A stretch of DNA of 64,000 nucleotides from M2408 sp040386975 (GCA_040386975.1 JAZKEO010000024.1:75210-139209), one strand, 5' to 3'. Positions 16,651-25,701 are shown, numbered from the stretch's first letter. Numbers and translations are program-made. Notes: generated by a model from the letters alone, not told the origin.

Positions 16651-18663
16651 TTAAATTCCTAACATTTCTAAAAAATCAGTTTCAGAAATAATTGAAATAT
16701 TCAATTGTGTTGCTTTTTCTAATTTTGCTGGCCCCATATTTTCACCTGCCAAAACAAAATCTGTTTTGGCAGAAATTGAACTCACATTTTTACCTCCATT
16801 TTCTTCAATCATTTTTTTGATTTCGTCGCGAGAAAATTTCGAAAAAACTCCTGAAACCACAAAATTCTTTCCTTCTAAACTGGTTGAGGTCAATTCTTTT
16901 TCTTCAATTTCAAAAGTTAAACCTGTTTTTTGAAGTCGCTCAACGATTTTACGATTTTCTTCATCTAAAAAATAATTCTGAACAGAAATAGCTATTTTTT
17001 CTCCAATTTCATCTACAACGATTAAATCTTCGTAAGTTGCCAAGGCCAAATTTTCAATCGATTTAAAGGCTTTTGCTAATTGTTTAGCAACCGTTTCACC
17101 AACAAAACGAATTCCTAGTCCAAAAAGCACTCTCTCAAAAGGAATTTTCTTTGATTCTTGTAAACCTAGTAAAATATTATTCGCCGATTTATCTGCCATT
17201 CTATCTAAATTTACAATTTGATCGAAAGTCAAATCATATAAATCCGCTGGATCTTTAATCAATTCTTTTGAAACTAATAAATCAATCGTTTCAGCTCCAA
17301 TTCCATCAATATTTAAAGCTTTTCGTCCAATAAAATGTTCTATTCTTCCTTTTACTTGTGGAGGACAGGATTTTTCATTGGGACAAAAATGATTTGCTTC
17401 ACCTTCTTTTCGAACTAATTCTGTTTGACATTCTGGACAAGTCGAAATATAATTAACTTTTTGAGCATCAGATTTTCTTAAATCTTCATTTATTCCAACA
17501 ATTTTAGGAATAATTTCACCTCCTTTTTCAACATAAACAGTATCTAAAAGATGTAGATTTAATTTTTCTATTTGATCAGCATTGTGTAAAGAGGCACGTT
17601 TTACTGTTGTTCCTCCCAAGGAAACTGCTTTTAAATTGGCAACTGGAGTAATAGAACCCGTTCTACCAACTTGATAAACAACAGATTCTAAAATCGTTTC
17701 TACACGTTCGGTCTTGAATTTATAGGCGATTGCCCAACGTGGAGATTTGGCTGTAAAACCTAATTCTTGCTGAATTTCATATGAATTCACTTTCAAAACT
17801 ACGCCATCAATTTCAAAAGGTAAATTTGAACGATTTTCATCCCAATAAGAAATGAAATCCATAATTCCTTCAACAGAATCTGTCTTTTTAATGTAATTAT
17901 CTTTTGGAATAGGTGTTTTAAAGCCCCAATCTTTTGCTTTTAAAACTGTTTCATAATGTCCAGTAAAATCGACATCCTCACCATAAATTCCATACAAAAA
18001 ACAATCCAATCCACGAGAAGCTACCACTTTTGAATCTTGAGATTTTAAGGTCCCAGAAGCTGAATTTCGTGGATTTGCGAATTCTTGTTCCCCATTTAAC
18101 CTTCTTTCATCGTTCGCTTTTTTAAATGATTCCAAAGGAAAAAATATTTCTCCTCTAATTTCAAAATCAGCTGGAAAATCACCTTTTAATTGAAGCGGAA
18201 TTGATTTAATGGTTTTTACATTTGTTGTAACATCTTCTCCTTGCGTTCCATCTCCACGAGTAACAGCCTTATCTATTTTACCATTTTTATATGAAATTCC
18301 AATAGCAACTCCATCATATTTTAACTCACACACGTATTCAAGAGGAGTTTCGATTGTTTTTTTAATGCGATTCTCCCACTCCAAGATTTCTTCTTTGGAA
18401 TACGAATTACTCAAAGAAAGCATAGGGAAACGATGAACAATGGTTTCAAATTTTTTGGTTATATCTCCACCAACACGTTTCGTAGGACTATTTTCATTTG
18501 CAAACTCAGGAAATTCTTCTTCCAGTTTTTGTAATTTCAACAATAATTGATCAAAATCGTAATCTGAAATTTTTGACTCATTTTCAACATAATAGGAGTG
18601 ATTGTGAAAATTTAATTCTTCACTTAAACGTTCAATTTCTTGTTTCGCTTGCGATTTTTCCAT
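16651..18663 (-). CDS. ligA: NAD-dependent DNA ligase LigA
   Basis: This is the replicative DNA ligase. Its 670 residues contain the adenylated Lys115 in 'KYDGVAI', the nucleotidyltransferase and OB folds, a four-Cys zinc finger ('CPEC...CPNEKSC', about 405-430), helix-hairpin-helix repeats ('LDRMADKSANNIL', 'VDEIGEKIA') and a C-terminal BRCT domain (about 595-670). All domains are intact. It is downstream of prmC (87-bp gap, with two -7-like boxes at 18677 and 18694), so it may also have its own promoter. Confidence 0.97.
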   Translation of the reverse strand: MEKSQAKQEIERLSEELNFHNHSYYVENESKISDYDFDQLLLKLQKLEEEFPEFANENSPTKRVGGDITKKFETIVHRFPMLSLSNSYSKEEILEWENRIKKTIETPLEYVCELKYDGVAIGISYKNGKIDKAVTRGDGTQGEDVTTNVKTIKSIPLQLKGDFPADFEIRGEIFFPLESFKKANDERRLNGEQEFANPRNSASGTLKSQDSKVVASRGLDCFLYGIYGEDVDFTGHYETVLKAKDWGFKTPIPKDNYIKKTDSVEGIMDFISYWDENRSNLPFEIDGVVLKVNSYEIQQELGFTAKSPRWAIAYKFKTERVETILESVVYQVGRTGSITPVANLKAVSLGGTTVKRASLHNADQIEKLNLHLLDTVYVEKGGEIIPKIVGINEDLRKSDAQKVNYISTCPECQTELVRKEGEANHFCPNEKSCPPQVKGRIEHFIGRKALNIDGIGAETIDLLVSKELIKDPADLYDLTFDQIVNLDRMADKSANNILLGLQESKKIPFERVLFGLGIRFVGETVAKQLAKAFKSIENLALATYEDLIVVDEIGEKIAISVQNYFLDEENRKIVERLQKTGLTFEIEEKELTSTSLEGKNFVVSGVFSKFSRDEIKKMIEENGGKNVSSISAKTDFVLAGENMGPAKLEKATQLNISIISETDFLEMLGI

Positions 18664-18750
18664 TCCTTATTTTTTTCAAATTTATTCAGCATTCAAAAAT
18701 AAGATAAAGTTTCTATTTTGATTGAAACTTTATGTAAAAATGAACTAAGT

Positions 18751-19632
18751 TTAATTCATTTTTTTCTTTGCACGAATCATTCTGTCTTTTCCCTGCAAAT
18801 CTTTTTTGATTTCGACATCACTGAAATCAAGATTTAAGAGCATCGCTTTAACTTCTTTGGCTAAGTTTTCGTGAATCTCAAAAAACAAAAAACCATCCTT
18901 TTTAAGCTCCTTTTTTGCGATCTCAGCAATTTTCTGATAAAAAATTAAGGGATTTTCGTTTGAAACGAATAAAGCCAAGTGTGGTTCAAACTTCAACACA
19001 TTTTCGTGCATCTCACTTTTGTCTTTCTCTGGAATATAAGGTGGATTTGAAACGATGCAATCAATTGAATTAGCTGACATTAATTCAAAAGTATCAGTTA
19101 ATAAATCGTGTTCCAAAAAAGAAATGTCTAATTTATTAAGTTCGGAGTTTTCTTTAGCTAAAACTAAAGCTTCGTACGAATAATCTGTTGCTAAAATATG
19201 GGTATTTGGAAAAGAATTTTTCAAACTCAAGGCAATACAACCTGAACCAGTACAAAAATCGATAAAAGAGTATTCTTGTTTTTTATCCCTAAAGCTTTCT
19301 TGTACCCAGAAAACAAGTTCTTCTGTTTCTGGTCTTGGAATCAAGGCTCTTTTATCACACTTTATTGTTAAATCACAAAAGAGCGTTTCTCCAACAATAT
19401 ACTGAAAAGGTTCGTTTGCTAAAAGCCTGTTTGCAATATCTCTGACAAACAACAAATCAGATTCGGATAAAAGAACATCCCGGCCTAAAAATAAATCAGA
19501 AGCTGAAAGATTAAGTCTTTTTTGCAAAGAAAACTGAAACATCAATTTAATCTCATTTTGACTAAATTGATGTTCCAATTTTTTATAAAAGTATTGTTTT
19601 AAGTCAGAAACTTTATTGGATTGTACAAACAT
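18751..19632 (-). CDS. prmC: release factor glutamine methyltransferase PrmC
   Basis: PrmC methylates the GGQ glutamine of RF1 and RF2. The 293-residue protein has an N-terminal helical domain, the SAM-binding motif 'FIDFCTGSGCIALSL', and the substrate motif Asn196-Pro-Pro-Tyr199 ('NPPYIPEKD'). It begins 5 bp after the stop of the large CHU_C cargo gene. That is an odd partner for a translation factor, and suggests co-transcription rather than shared function. Confidence 0.95.
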   Translation of the reverse strand: MFVQSNKVSDLKQYFYKKLEHQFSQNEIKLMFQFSLQKRLNLSASDLFLGRDVLLSESDLLFVRDIANRLLANEPFQYIVGETLFCDLTIKCDKRALIPRPETEELVFWVQESFRDKKQEYSFIDFCTGSGCIALSLKNSFPNTHILATDYSYEALVLAKENSELNKLDISFLEHDLLTDTFELMSANSIDCIVSNPPYIPEKDKSEMHENVLKFEPHLALFVSNENPLIFYQKIAEIAKKELKKDGFLFFEIHENLAKEVKAMLLNLDFSDVEIKKDLQGKDRMIRAKKKMN

Positions 19633-19637
19633 GAATT

Positions 19638-22571
19638 TTACTCAATAACTTGAATGTAACCATGTGTTTCTTGATGATCTCCAACAAAGGTTTTTGCCGT
19701 TACTTTGTACATATATGTTCCTGGAGAAACCAATTCTCCATTTCCAGTTTTTCCATCCCAAGCACCAGTAGTACTGAAATATTCATACACCAAATTCCCC
19801 CAACGGTTAAATATTTGACAAGTAAATTCAGCATAGGCATCTGTTGGAACTACTAAATGAAAGGAATTGTTTATTGCATCATCAGAGTTTGGTGTGAAAA
19901 TATTTGGGAATACCATCTCACACAAACGCAAATCTATGAGTGCAGAATCTTTAACACTTCCACATAAATTTGTTGCTGTTGCATAATAGTAATCTTTTTC
20001 TGTAGCAAAAATAGAACTTCCAGTCTCACCTGTACTCCATGTAATTGATGGTGCAGGTACATTTGCCTGAGCTACAATTTCAAAAGGTTGCCCTTTACAA
20101 GCTTGAGCATCAAAAACAGTAATTGTAGGATCATCAAAAAAATTAACTACAATACTATCATAATCCCCACAAACCCCCTCAGAGTACCTCAAAAGATAAG
20201 ATCCATATTCTGAAACTGTAAAAGTTGTTTGAAAATCTGTTGCATCTGTAAAAGTAACTGTTCCAGGTCCTGAAATTTTTGCCCAATTACCGTTAATATC
20301 TACACCAGTTGGAGCTGGATTAATTATTGGATTAAGATTCATATTCAAGCCCAAATCACAAATGTGAGAATAAGTTGCAATATTAATTTTAACTTGTTGT
20401 TCAATAGTAAATATTGTATCACGCTCACATCCAAATGGCGATATAATAGTCGCATTGTATGTCCCAAATGGTAATTGCACATTATTTTGCCCACTAAATT
20501 GTGGTTTTGAAGGATCCCAGACTGTCAAATTCATATTAACATCCTGTAAGTTACTTCCCAGAGAAGTTATTTCAACACCATTGGGGCAATCTAGATAGGT
20601 TGAATTCAAATTAAATTCGGGGGTTGGGTGAATTGTAACGTGTATCGTATCATCAAAATCACACAATAAATCGGTGTAAACCAAATCAAAGACTCCACTT
20701 TCAGGGAATGTAATAGTTGTATTGACATCGTTTATATCTGCAAAAATAACTGCATCTTGAAGGTTTAAATTTGACCAAGCGCCACCAATTCCTACATTAT
20801 TAACTTGATTAACAATCGTATCACATTGTGCCACATCTAAGACAACAATTTTCACTGTATCTTTTACAACTAAATTCACAATGGTATCATACAAACAACC
20901 ATAATCATCTGTAACTTCAAATGTATAATTATAGCTACCTGGTAAATCAGGGAAAACTACAATTGCTGTATCCCCTTGTGTTGCAATTATCGTTGGATCA
21001 TTATGCCAATTGAAATCAACTAAATGATTCGCGTAGGTTTCAACATCGGGAAACAAAATGCTATTAAATGTCAATGCCCATTCAAAAATAAATCCATCAT
21101 CAGTCGGCTGATTGTCTTGAACTGAAATTGTCCAATCGCCATTTAAGGGACATCCTATGAATCCAGTAAAAGAAGTTTCAGGAAGATAAACACCATTGGG
21201 ATTCATCGAAGGACCTATTGGATTAATTGTTGATGTCAATGTATTTCCTGCATTAAATTCATCTCCCATTGTTCCAAATGTCGCATTCACACTTGAAAAA
21301 CAATAATTCCAGCCTAAACCAGGAATACTATCTTGATTATCATCAGGATCACCTAAATAGGTGCCTCCGCCGCCAAAACCTCCAGGTAAATGACCATCGC
21401 CTATTCCAGAATACGCATTAATTAAACCTACTTCTTGTCCATTTGGACATTTCAACCACACTTCAATATCTTCAATATAACTATGTTCCATATCTAAGCA
21501 AATAGATTGTAAATCTGAAATTGAGTTGAAAACAGATCCAGCAGGAAAGTCTTCCATTGTAATAGTAGTCGTATATACTTGCCCATCACCATCTGGTAAA
21601 TATTTCAACCCAGAAACTGTTCCACCAAGAACAAAAGCACCAGGAGGAAATTCTAAACCAACCGTATCAGTTGCTGAAGCACCACCAAGTAAAATTCCCT
21701 GAGTGTGAGCACAAATCGGATTTTGAACCGGACCAGCAGTAAAAAACAAGGGGAGTTGGCTTACCCTTATCTTACAAAAAGTTTGAGTCAATTCTAAACG
21801 AATATCTCTCATCTTTAAATCTAAATAAAAGCCACTTCTAATTAATGGCTTGAAATAAATACTATCATTAGCAGGACCTTGCCAACCATTACTTGTTTCC
21901 CATTCAAAAGTGATATTGTCCAAATTTTGAGAGTATCCAGTACCTGTATTTTCTAAGGCATTTGGAAAATCAGGTTTCGCAATAAATAAAATTGAATCAC
22001 CCAAACAAATATCAACATATCCAGTATCTAAAGGATTTAAAACATTTACTCCTTGTCCATTAATATAAGCTTCTATGTGAGGAATTATAGGTTGAGGAGG
22101 ACTAACACAAGTAATATTTCCTTCCCAGCCTGTACCTTCATTTGTGGCATCTGAATGAAAAACCATTGTTATACAACCAGTAGGATTATTAATAAAGTTC
22201 GAATTCACTTCAAAACCTGCAGGATGAATTGCAGAATTAGTAACCAATAATAATGCTGAATCTACATTTGGTCCATTAAAAATGTATAAAGTATCCGTTG
22301 GATCAATATTAAATTCAAAAGGGGCAATAACTCCAAATCTTAAATTTATTTTTGGCCCATTTGGTAAATCCGGACAAACAGTAATTGTATCTCTTCTATT
22401 TGGTCCATAGTTTCCCGCAGCTCCATCATCTACAAAGTTGGAAATTAATTCATCCCCAAAACTTGCACAAGGTAAGGGATTTAAATCCGCATCAGTTATA
22501 TTAACTGTTTGACTATACGTTTTAAAAAAAATAGTTGTTAAAACAAATATTGATAAGATTAAAAATTTCAT
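19638..22571 (-). CDS. T9SS cargo with CUB, P-like and CHU_C domains
   Basis: This 977-residue surface protein has a signal peptide (1-20). A CUB-like domain follows (about 28-155, with 'DTLYIFNGP' and 'GCITMVFHSDATNEGTGWEGNITC'). A proprotein-convertase P-like jelly roll spans about 300-505 ('GDWTISVQDNQPTDDGFIFEWALTF'). Several PKD/Ig-like segments precede a gliding-associated CHU_C sorting domain (last 90 residues, 'IFTPNSDDAINNSFH', 'IFNRWGNLVY', 'SPGTYMYKV'). It is exported through T9SS and should stay on the surface or be released. The binding target is unknown. Start and stop lie 2 and 5 bp from its neighbours. Confidence 0.88.
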   Translation of the reverse strand: MKFLILSIFVLTTIFFKTYSQTVNITDADLNPLPCASFGDELISNFVDDGAAGNYGPNRRDTITVCPDLPNGPKINLRFGVIAPFEFNIDPTDTLYIFNGPNVDSALLLVTNSAIHPAGFEVNSNFINNPTGCITMVFHSDATNEGTGWEGNITCVSPPQPIIPHIEAYINGQGVNVLNPLDTGYVDICLGDSILFIAKPDFPNALENTGTGYSQNLDNITFEWETSNGWQGPANDSIYFKPLIRSGFYLDLKMRDIRLELTQTFCKIRVSQLPLFFTAGPVQNPICAHTQGILLGGASATDTVGLEFPPGAFVLGGTVSGLKYLPDGDGQVYTTTITMEDFPAGSVFNSISDLQSICLDMEHSYIEDIEVWLKCPNGQEVGLINAYSGIGDGHLPGGFGGGGTYLGDPDDNQDSIPGLGWNYCFSSVNATFGTMGDEFNAGNTLTSTINPIGPSMNPNGVYLPETSFTGFIGCPLNGDWTISVQDNQPTDDGFIFEWALTFNSILFPDVETYANHLVDFNWHNDPTIIATQGDTAIVVFPDLPGSYNYTFEVTDDYGCLYDTIVNLVVKDTVKIVVLDVAQCDTIVNQVNNVGIGGAWSNLNLQDAVIFADINDVNTTITFPESGVFDLVYTDLLCDFDDTIHVTIHPTPEFNLNSTYLDCPNGVEITSLGSNLQDVNMNLTVWDPSKPQFSGQNNVQLPFGTYNATIISPFGCERDTIFTIEQQVKINIATYSHICDLGLNMNLNPIINPAPTGVDINGNWAKISGPGTVTFTDATDFQTTFTVSEYGSYLLRYSEGVCGDYDSIVVNFFDDPTITVFDAQACKGQPFEIVAQANVPAPSITWSTGETGSSIFATEKDYYYATATNLCGSVKDSALIDLRLCEMVFPNIFTPNSDDAINNSFHLVVPTDAYAEFTCQIFNRWGNLVYEYFSTTGAWDGKTGNGELVSPGTYMYKVTAKTFVGDHQETHGYIQVIE

Positions 22572-22573
22572 AA

Positions 22574-22954
22574 TTATTTATTTCTTGTAGTAAATTTATG
22601 ATTATCTAGGGCAAATCTTGGCAAAATTCCTAGCATTTTTGTTGTCCCTTTAATTTTATAATATTGGTAAGAATCCGTAATTTCTTTCCCAAGACTAATG
22701 AAAGTATGAACTTCATTAGGGTTTATTTTTAGAACTCCATCAAATTTTATGTCTTTTTTATCAGGGATTTCCCCTATAAAAACAGCTTTATCTAGTGCAT
22801 TTACCAAAAAAGTATATTCTTTAGGGTCATTTTTCTGCATTTCGAAAAGCTCCTTTTCTGAGAATTTCGGAAGTAATCGTTTATCGATTTCTTGAGAGTA
22901 AGTAGTTAGCTTAAAAGAAATTAAAGCTAAAAAAATTAAGGTTATTCTTAACAT
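22574..22954 (-). CDS. small secreted protein of unknown function
   Basis: I do not recognise this 126-residue protein. It has a signal peptide ('LIFLALISFKLTTYSQ') and no Cys in the mature part. The CHU_C cargo gene starts 2 bp after its stop, so the two are almost surely co-transcribed. It may assist or accompany that surface protein. A TAGATTTG -7-like box on the minus strand at 23052-23059 could start the whole leftward unit. Confidence 0.7.
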   Translation of the reverse strand: MLRITLIFLALISFKLTTYSQEIDKRLLPKFSEKELFEMQKNDPKEYTFLVNALDKAVFIGEIPDKKDIKFDGVLKINPNEVHTFISLGKEITDSYQYYKIKGTTKMLGILPRFALDNHKFTTRNK

Positions 22955-23111
22955 TTTGTTTTGAAATTTATTTAATTAATTAACCGACTAAATCGATTTA
23001 AAAACATGAAGAGTCATTGGATTTAAAAAATGAAGTCAATATTATAGACGTCAAATCTAAAACAAAAGTTGCATGAAAAAAAATATTTATTTCAACATTT
23101 TTATTTTTTAT

Positions 23112-23119
23112 TAACTTTG
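23112..23119 (+). promoter_or_regulatory. -7 box for kbl
   Basis: TAACTTTG is a perfect TAnnTTTG, 26 nt upstream of the kbl ATG. No clear -33 TTTG lies 19-21 bp away. Confidence 0.45.
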
Positions 23120-23145
23120 AGCATAATTGTTAAAAAACAAACACG

Positions 23146-24333
23146 ATGTACGGAAAGATTAAAACACATTTATCAGAAGAATTAAACGCAATTCAAGAAG
23201 GAGGAATTTTCAAACGTGAACGTATTATTACTTCACCTCAAGGAGCAAATGTTACAGTAAATTCTGGAGAAAATGTTGTAATCATGTGTGCTAACAATTA
23301 TTTAGGCTTGTCATCGCATCCAGAAGTAATTCAAGCAGCAAAAAATGCTTTGGACACACATGGATTTGGAATGTCGTCCGTACGTTTTATTTGTGGAACT
23401 CAAGATATTCACAAAACATTAGAGAAAAAAATTGCTGATTTTTACGGAACAGAAGATACTATTTTATATGCTGCAGCTTTTGATGCGAATGGTGGAGTTT
23501 TTGAACCACTTTTTGGAGAAGAAGATGCGATAATTTCGGACGAATTAAATCATGCTTCTATTATTGATGGAGTACGTTTGTGTAAAGCGCAACGTTACCG
23601 TTACAAACACAGCGACATGGCTGATTTGGAAGAACAATTAATTCAAGCACAAAAGCAACGTTTTAGAATCATCGTTACAGACGGTGTTTTTTCTATGGAT
23701 GGTGATATTGCAAAAATGGATCAAATTTGCGATTTAGCTGATAAATATGATGCTTTGGTGATGACAGATGAATGTCATTCAGCTGGATTTATCGGTAAAA
23801 CTGGTCGTGGTGTTCCAGAATATTGCAATGTTATGGATCGCATAGATATTATTACAGGAACTTTAGGAAAAGCTCTTGGTGGTGCTATGGGAGGTTATAC
23901 AACCGGAAAAAAAGAAATTATTGAATTATTAAGACAACGTTCAAGACCGTATTTATTTTCAAATTCTTTAGCTCCAGCAATTGTAGGTGCTTCAATTAAA
24001 GTATTTGATATTTTAAGTTCAAACACCGATTTGAGAGATAAATTAGAATCAAATACACTTTACTTTAAAGAAAAAATTATTGCTGCTGGTTTTGACATCA
24101 AAGAAGGAGATTCTCCAATTGTCCCAATTATGCTTTACGATGCAGCACTTTCACAAAAATTTGCTGATTTATTATTAAAAGAAGGCGTTTACGCAATTGG
24201 TTTCTTTTATCCAGTTGTTGCTAAAGGAAAAGCAAGAATTAGAACACAGATTTCTGCCGCACATTCGATTGCTGATTTAGACAAAGCGATTGCTGCGTTT
24301 ATTAAAGTTGGTAAAGAGTTGGGAGTAATATAA
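23146..24333 (+). CDS. kbl: glycine C-acetyltransferase (2-amino-3-ketobutyrate CoA ligase)
   Basis: This PLP enzyme of the alpha-oxoamine synthase family makes 2-amino-3-oxobutyrate from glycine and acetyl-CoA, or runs in reverse in threonine breakdown. The 395 residues match E. coli Kbl closely by eye: 'CANNYLGLSSHPEV', 'GFGMSSVRFICGTQDIH', 'LNHASIIDGVRLCKAQRYRY', and Lys242 in 'GTLGKALGGAMGG'. A serine or cysteate acyltransferase of the same family was considered, but the Kbl-specific 'SVRFICGTQDIHK' region favours Kbl. No threonine dehydrogenase gene is nearby. Confidence 0.95.
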   Translation: MYGKIKTHLSEELNAIQEGGIFKRERIITSPQGANVTVNSGENVVIMCANNYLGLSSHPEVIQAAKNALDTHGFGMSSVRFICGTQDIHKTLEKKIADFYGTEDTILYAAAFDANGGVFEPLFGEEDAIISDELNHASIIDGVRLCKAQRYRYKHSDMADLEEQLIQAQKQRFRIIVTDGVFSMDGDIAKMDQICDLADKYDALVMTDECHSAGFIGKTGRGVPEYCNVMDRIDIITGTLGKALGGAMGGYTTGKKEIIELLRQRSRPYLFSNSLAPAIVGASIKVFDILSSNTDLRDKLESNTLYFKEKIIAAGFDIKEGDSPIVPIMLYDAALSQKFADLLLKEGVYAIGFFYPVVAKGKARIRTQISAAHSIADLDKAIAAFIKVGKELGVI

Positions 24334-24351
24334 TAGATATTAAGACCTTAG

Positions 24352-24395
24352 GATATTAGGATTTTAAGACAGATTTATCTTGAAATCCTAATATC
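24352..24395. terminator. inverted repeat between convergent kbl and DUF1573 genes
   Basis: A perfect 13-bp pair (GATATTAGGATTT / AAATCCTAATATC) with an 18-nt loop lies in a stretch of repeated 'ATATTAGGA/TTAAGAC' words. There is no T-tract. It may act as a bidirectional end or be a decayed repeat. Confidence 0.4.
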
Positions 24396-24410
24396 TTAAT
24401 ATCCTGAAGT

Positions 24411-24779
24411 CTAATCTTTGATAACGTAAACCCTAAAATTTAAGATTGTTTCTTTTCTTTTTACATTAGAAGAAAGAATAATACTTCTATCTTGTTGACC
24501 AAATTTCCCCTTTGAATCAAACGTTAATTTAATCGAATCTGTTTTTCCTGGAAGAATTGGATAAGTTGGAAAATCAATTTTTGTGCATGGACAAGCAACT
24601 TCATACGAATTGATTGTCAAAGGAGCATTTCCCTTATTTTTAAAGACATAGTAATGAACAAGCTCTTTACCTGCTTTTGTTTTCGGGAATTTATGAGAAA
24701 CTTTTTTAAACGAAAATTCCGCTTTTTGACTGAAGCAAAAAGCGGAATTTAAAAGTATTATGATGAAGAAAATCTTCAT
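24411..24779 (-). CDS. DUF1573 exported protein
   Basis: This 122-residue protein has a signal peptide (to 'FCFSQ') and a single DUF1573 Ig-like domain ('VFKNKGNAPLTINSYEVACPCTKIDFPTYPILPGKTDSIKLTFDSKGK'). DUF1573 is abundant in Bacteroidota and of unknown function. It follows another DUF1573 gene by 7 bp. The two are only distantly alike, so this is an old duplication or a pairing of paralogues. Confidence 0.85.
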   Translation of the reverse strand: MKIFFIIILLNSAFCFSQKAEFSFKKVSHKFPKTKAGKELVHYYVFKNKGNAPLTINSYEVACPCTKIDFPTYPILPGKTDSIKLTFDSKGKFGQQDRSIILSSNVKRKETILNFRVYVIKD

Positions 24780-24786
24780 TCAAATA

Positions 24787-25230
24787 TTAGTTTCCTGAAC
24801 CTGGACCAGCGTTATTAACTGGTGTAGAACCTTCTGGTGCTGGACCAACTGTTCCTTTGATACGAATAACTTTACTTGGCTCGTTAACAGCGTTTGAAGT
24901 AATCGTTACACTTTTTGTAATTGGACCTGGTCTTTTTGTATCGTATTTTACTGTGATTTCTCCTTTTGCTCCTGGTGCAATTGGCTCTTTTGGCCAAGAT
25001 GGAACTGTACAACCACAAGATCCTGTAGCTTTAGAGATAATTAAAGGTGCATTTCCTGTATTTTTGAATTCAAATGTACAAGTACCGTTAGCACCGTATT
25101 TGATATTCCCGTAATCGTGAACTTCTTTTTCAAATTCAACTTTTGCTCCGCTTTCAACTTGTGCGTTTACTTTGTTAGAGATGAATGCTGAACCCACTAA
25201 CATTACTAAAGATAAAAATACTGTTTTCAT
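24787..25230 (-). CDS. DUF1573 exported protein
   Basis: This 147-residue protein has a signal peptide ('LVMLVGSAFISNKVNAQ'), a complete DUF1573 domain ('CTFEFKNTGNAPLIISKATGSCGCTVPSWPKEPIAPGAKGEITVKYDTKRPG') and a Pro/Gly-rich C-terminal tail. The paired Cys of 'CGC' are typical of the family. It leads a two-gene unit with the DUF1573 paralogue. A TATCTTTG box lies about 40 nt upstream. Confidence 0.9.
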   Translation of the reverse strand: MKTVFLSLVMLVGSAFISNKVNAQVESGAKVEFEKEVHDYGNIKYGANGTCTFEFKNTGNAPLIISKATGSCGCTVPSWPKEPIAPGAKGEITVKYDTKRPGPITKSVTITSNAVNEPSKVIRIKGTVGPAPEGSTPVNNAGPGSGN

Positions 25231-25269
25231 TTTATTGTTTTTTTAAATTGTTTTACATTTTCTATGATT

Positions 25270-25277
25270 CAAAGATA
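25270..25277 (-). promoter_or_regulatory. -7 box for the DUF1573 pair
   Basis: The minus strand reads TATCTTTG (perfect TAnnTTTG), 39 nt upstream of the ATG. The -33 element is unclear. Confidence 0.4.
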
Positions 25278-25334
25278 TAAATTCTTTTTAAAGGTTTTAC
25301 ATTTTTAACAGATTGTTAACGATAGGTTTTAATT

Positions 25335-25512
25335 TTACTTTTTTTCAACCATAAAAAAAGTAACAAAAAAATCTCCGCTGGGAATGTTTCGCTAAAAATA
25401 TTTCATTTTAACTTAAAAGAAAACAAACTCACTGCGTTCAAACACTGTTTTCTTTTTAGCGTCAAAATTCATATTTTCTTAACGCTCATCATTCCAAGGC
25501 GGGTCGAATGAT
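25335..25512. repeat. multi-hairpin intergenic element
   Basis: An 11-bp hairpin (TTACTTTTTTT / AAAAAAAGTAA, loop CAACCAT) is followed by three nested pairings: GGAATG 25381-25386 with CATTCC 25490-25495; AAAATAT 25395-25401 with ATATTTT 25471-25477; and AAAAGAAAACA 25415-25425 with TGTTTTCTTTT 25446-25456. The central loop reads AACTCACTGCGTTCAAACAC. ATCATTC / GAATGAT (25488-25512) closes the right end. From memory, related sequences with 'CTCGCTGCGCTCAAACA' loops are scattered in other Bacteroidota genomes. Confidence 0.6.
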
Positions 25513-25648
25513 TAACTTGCTCCTTACTAAATAAAAGGCGACATGAGATTAATTTGAAAAAAATCAGATTTATTTCTTGAATTTAGTTTTGTCATGGTTT
25601 TTAAACAAAAACACTCGCCAAAACTAGCTAATCGATTCATCTATATCA

Positions 25649-25693
25649 ACGGATTAAAATCCGTCTCTAAAATATGTGATGCTGTCAGCATCA
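25649..25693. repeat. two adjacent short palindromes
   Basis: ACGGAT-TAAA-ATCCGT (25649-25664) and TGATGCTG-T-CAGCATCA (25677-25693) stand 12 bp apart, just downstream of the leftward lipoprotein gene. The pair looks REP-like. Neither has a T-tract. Confidence 0.5.
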
Positions 25694-25701
25694 TAACAAG
25701 T

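Larger units (their letters stand above)
25231..25701. other. 470-bp intergenic region with nested hairpins
   Basis: No gene of convincing length is present. The first 50 bp hold a DUF1573 promoter (-7 box at 25270-25277). From 25335 to 25512 there is a structured element: a hairpin at 25335-25363, then nested pairs centred on 25435. Two more short palindromes lie at 25649-25664 and 25677-25693. Each is described separately. Confidence 0.7.

Noticed and set aside
23146..24333. kbl as a sulfonolipid cysteate acyltransferase
   Set aside because: Same superfamily, but the 'SVRFICGTQDIHK' and 'LCKAQRYRY' segments match Kbl closely.
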